Position numbers and translations under genes: made by a program
Shown here: one piece after another, positions 6,165 to 6,392 of the stretch
Layout: each line of letters opens with the position of its first letter
Position numbering within the stretch: position 1 is the stretch's first letter
Assembly (NCBI GenBank): GCA_937899365.1
Contig: CALBPH010000421.1
Location: 1 to 6,392, forward strand
Reading direction: 5' to 3'
Length of the DNA stretch: 6,392 bases
DNA from: an uncultured Leptolyngbya sp.
GTDB lineage: Bacteria; Cyanobacteriota; Cyanobacteriia; Phormidesmidales; Phormidesmidaceae
Notes under the pieces: generated by a model
What the model saw: the letters and a program-made list of their open reading frames with translations, nothing else
Told to the model about the DNA's origin: nothing
The model's database searches: none

Positions 6165-6259
6165 GTGGAACATAATACCCAACTGTAGGCACACCGTCCC
6201 CTTTGCTCAGTGCGTGCCGTTCTCTTGTGCCGTTGTGGTTTATAGGATCTTAATTTCCC

Positions 6260-6392
6260 ATGACATCTAAGCAGCTTATCCTTTTAGGGCCTCCTGGTAT
6301 GGGGGTTAAAGCACATGCGATCGCACTGTCTAAACGCTGGCATGTCCCCCATGTTTCCATGGGGCAGCTGATTCATGCAGCCATCGCCAAAG
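6260..6392 (+). CDS. Adenylate kinase-like protein, N-terminal part, with degenerate P-loop
   Basis: Only the first 44 residues lie in the window. They align without gaps to the start of adenylate kinase (nucleoside monophosphate kinase family): LILLGPPGMG (6-15) fits the P-loop strand and VPHVSMGQLI (29-38) fits the IPQISTGDML region. Key positions are changed. By comparison with E. coli Adk, K13 is V16 here (a lysine follows at 17, where glycine is usual), T15 is A18, T31 is M34 and R36 is H39. ATP phosphate and AMP binding should therefore differ from a normal kinase. The start is firm: an in-frame TAA lies at 6251-6253, just before the ATG. AGGA at 6244-6247 is a distant, weak ribosome site. 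It could be a pseudoenzyme, a divergent kinase, or the degenerate first domain of a longer protein. Confidence 0.8.
   Translation, partial: MTSKQLILLGPPGMGVKAHAIALSKRWHVPHVSMGQLIHAAIAK
6317..6324. repeat. HIP1 octamer
   Basis: Fourth GCGATCGC, inside the start of the adenylate kinase-like gene, in the codons after the degenerate P-loop. Confidence 0.95.

Larger units (their letters stand above)
5794..6259. other. 466-base intergenic region rich in small repeats and hairpins
   Basis: No convincing gene is visible. The longest open frames (62 codons from 5972 on +, 77 codons from a GTG at 6192 on -, and the 53-codon extension of the zinc-ribbon gene) lack family resemblance. The region holds, in order, a possible -10 element for the - strand gene, a hairpin resembling a cyanobacterial interspersed repeat, two composite inverted repeats, a three-copy repeat with 10-bp period, a perfect small hairpin beside a run of seven A, and the leader of the adenylate kinase-like gene. 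It may be a decayed mobile element, a small-RNA locus or just the promoter region between divergent genes. Confidence 0.6.

Noticed and set aside
5959..6192. 77-codon - strand frame starting with GTG at 6192
   Set aside because: A GGGGA lies close upstream, but the translation matches nothing I know and crosses several inverted repeats and the CGAAGT array. It could be a small gene, but I cannot support it.
6293..6315. Frameshift as an explanation for the odd P-loop
   Set aside because: The alignment to adenylate kinase stays in register before and after the loop without any gap, so an inserted or deleted base does not account for the changes.

Overview
The window is chromosomal DNA of a cyanobacterium. 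Four copies of the octamer GCGATCGC (HIP1) occur in 6.4 kb, where about 0.1 would be expected by chance. Every recognisable protein is also of a type common in cyanobacteria. I cannot name the genus; the style resembles Leptolyngbya-like filamentous forms, but that is only an impression.

Layout. Positions 1-104 are the edge of the window, with no gene I can name. From 105 to 4511 four genes lie on the + strand: arsS (radical SAM enzyme of arsenosugar biosynthesis), two consecutive TVP38/TMEM64 (VTT/DedA-like) membrane proteins, and a long MscS-type mechanosensitive channel. The gaps are 58, 115 and 61 bases. The first gap holds a hairpin with a T-run (possible attenuator), and the second a 12-bp tandem repeat. 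Convergent to them (4549-5793, - strand) is a membrane protein of unknown function with a coiled coil, several membrane segments and a C-terminal double zinc ribbon. A 466-base gene-free stretch (5794-6259) follows, carrying hairpins and a helically phased repeat. The window then enters the 5' end of an adenylate kinase-like gene (6260 onward, cut by the edge).

How the genes may work together. ArsS completes arsenosugar synthesis after ArsM methylation. The neighbouring TVP38-type proteins belong to a superfamily that includes lipid scramblases and DedA transporters, and the MscS channel releases small solutes under membrane tension. A joint role in handling organoarsenicals at the membrane is an attractive inference, but only arsS has a specific predicted function. 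No arsR, arsB, arsC or arsM is visible here.

The points most worth a second look are the adenylate kinase-like start, whose P-loop lysine and two AMP-contact positions are all replaced (candidate pseudoenzyme or divergent kinase); the arsS - TVP38 - TVP38 - mscS cluster; and the structured intergenic region. I found no CRISPR array, tRNA, rRNA, intact insertion sequence or phage module.
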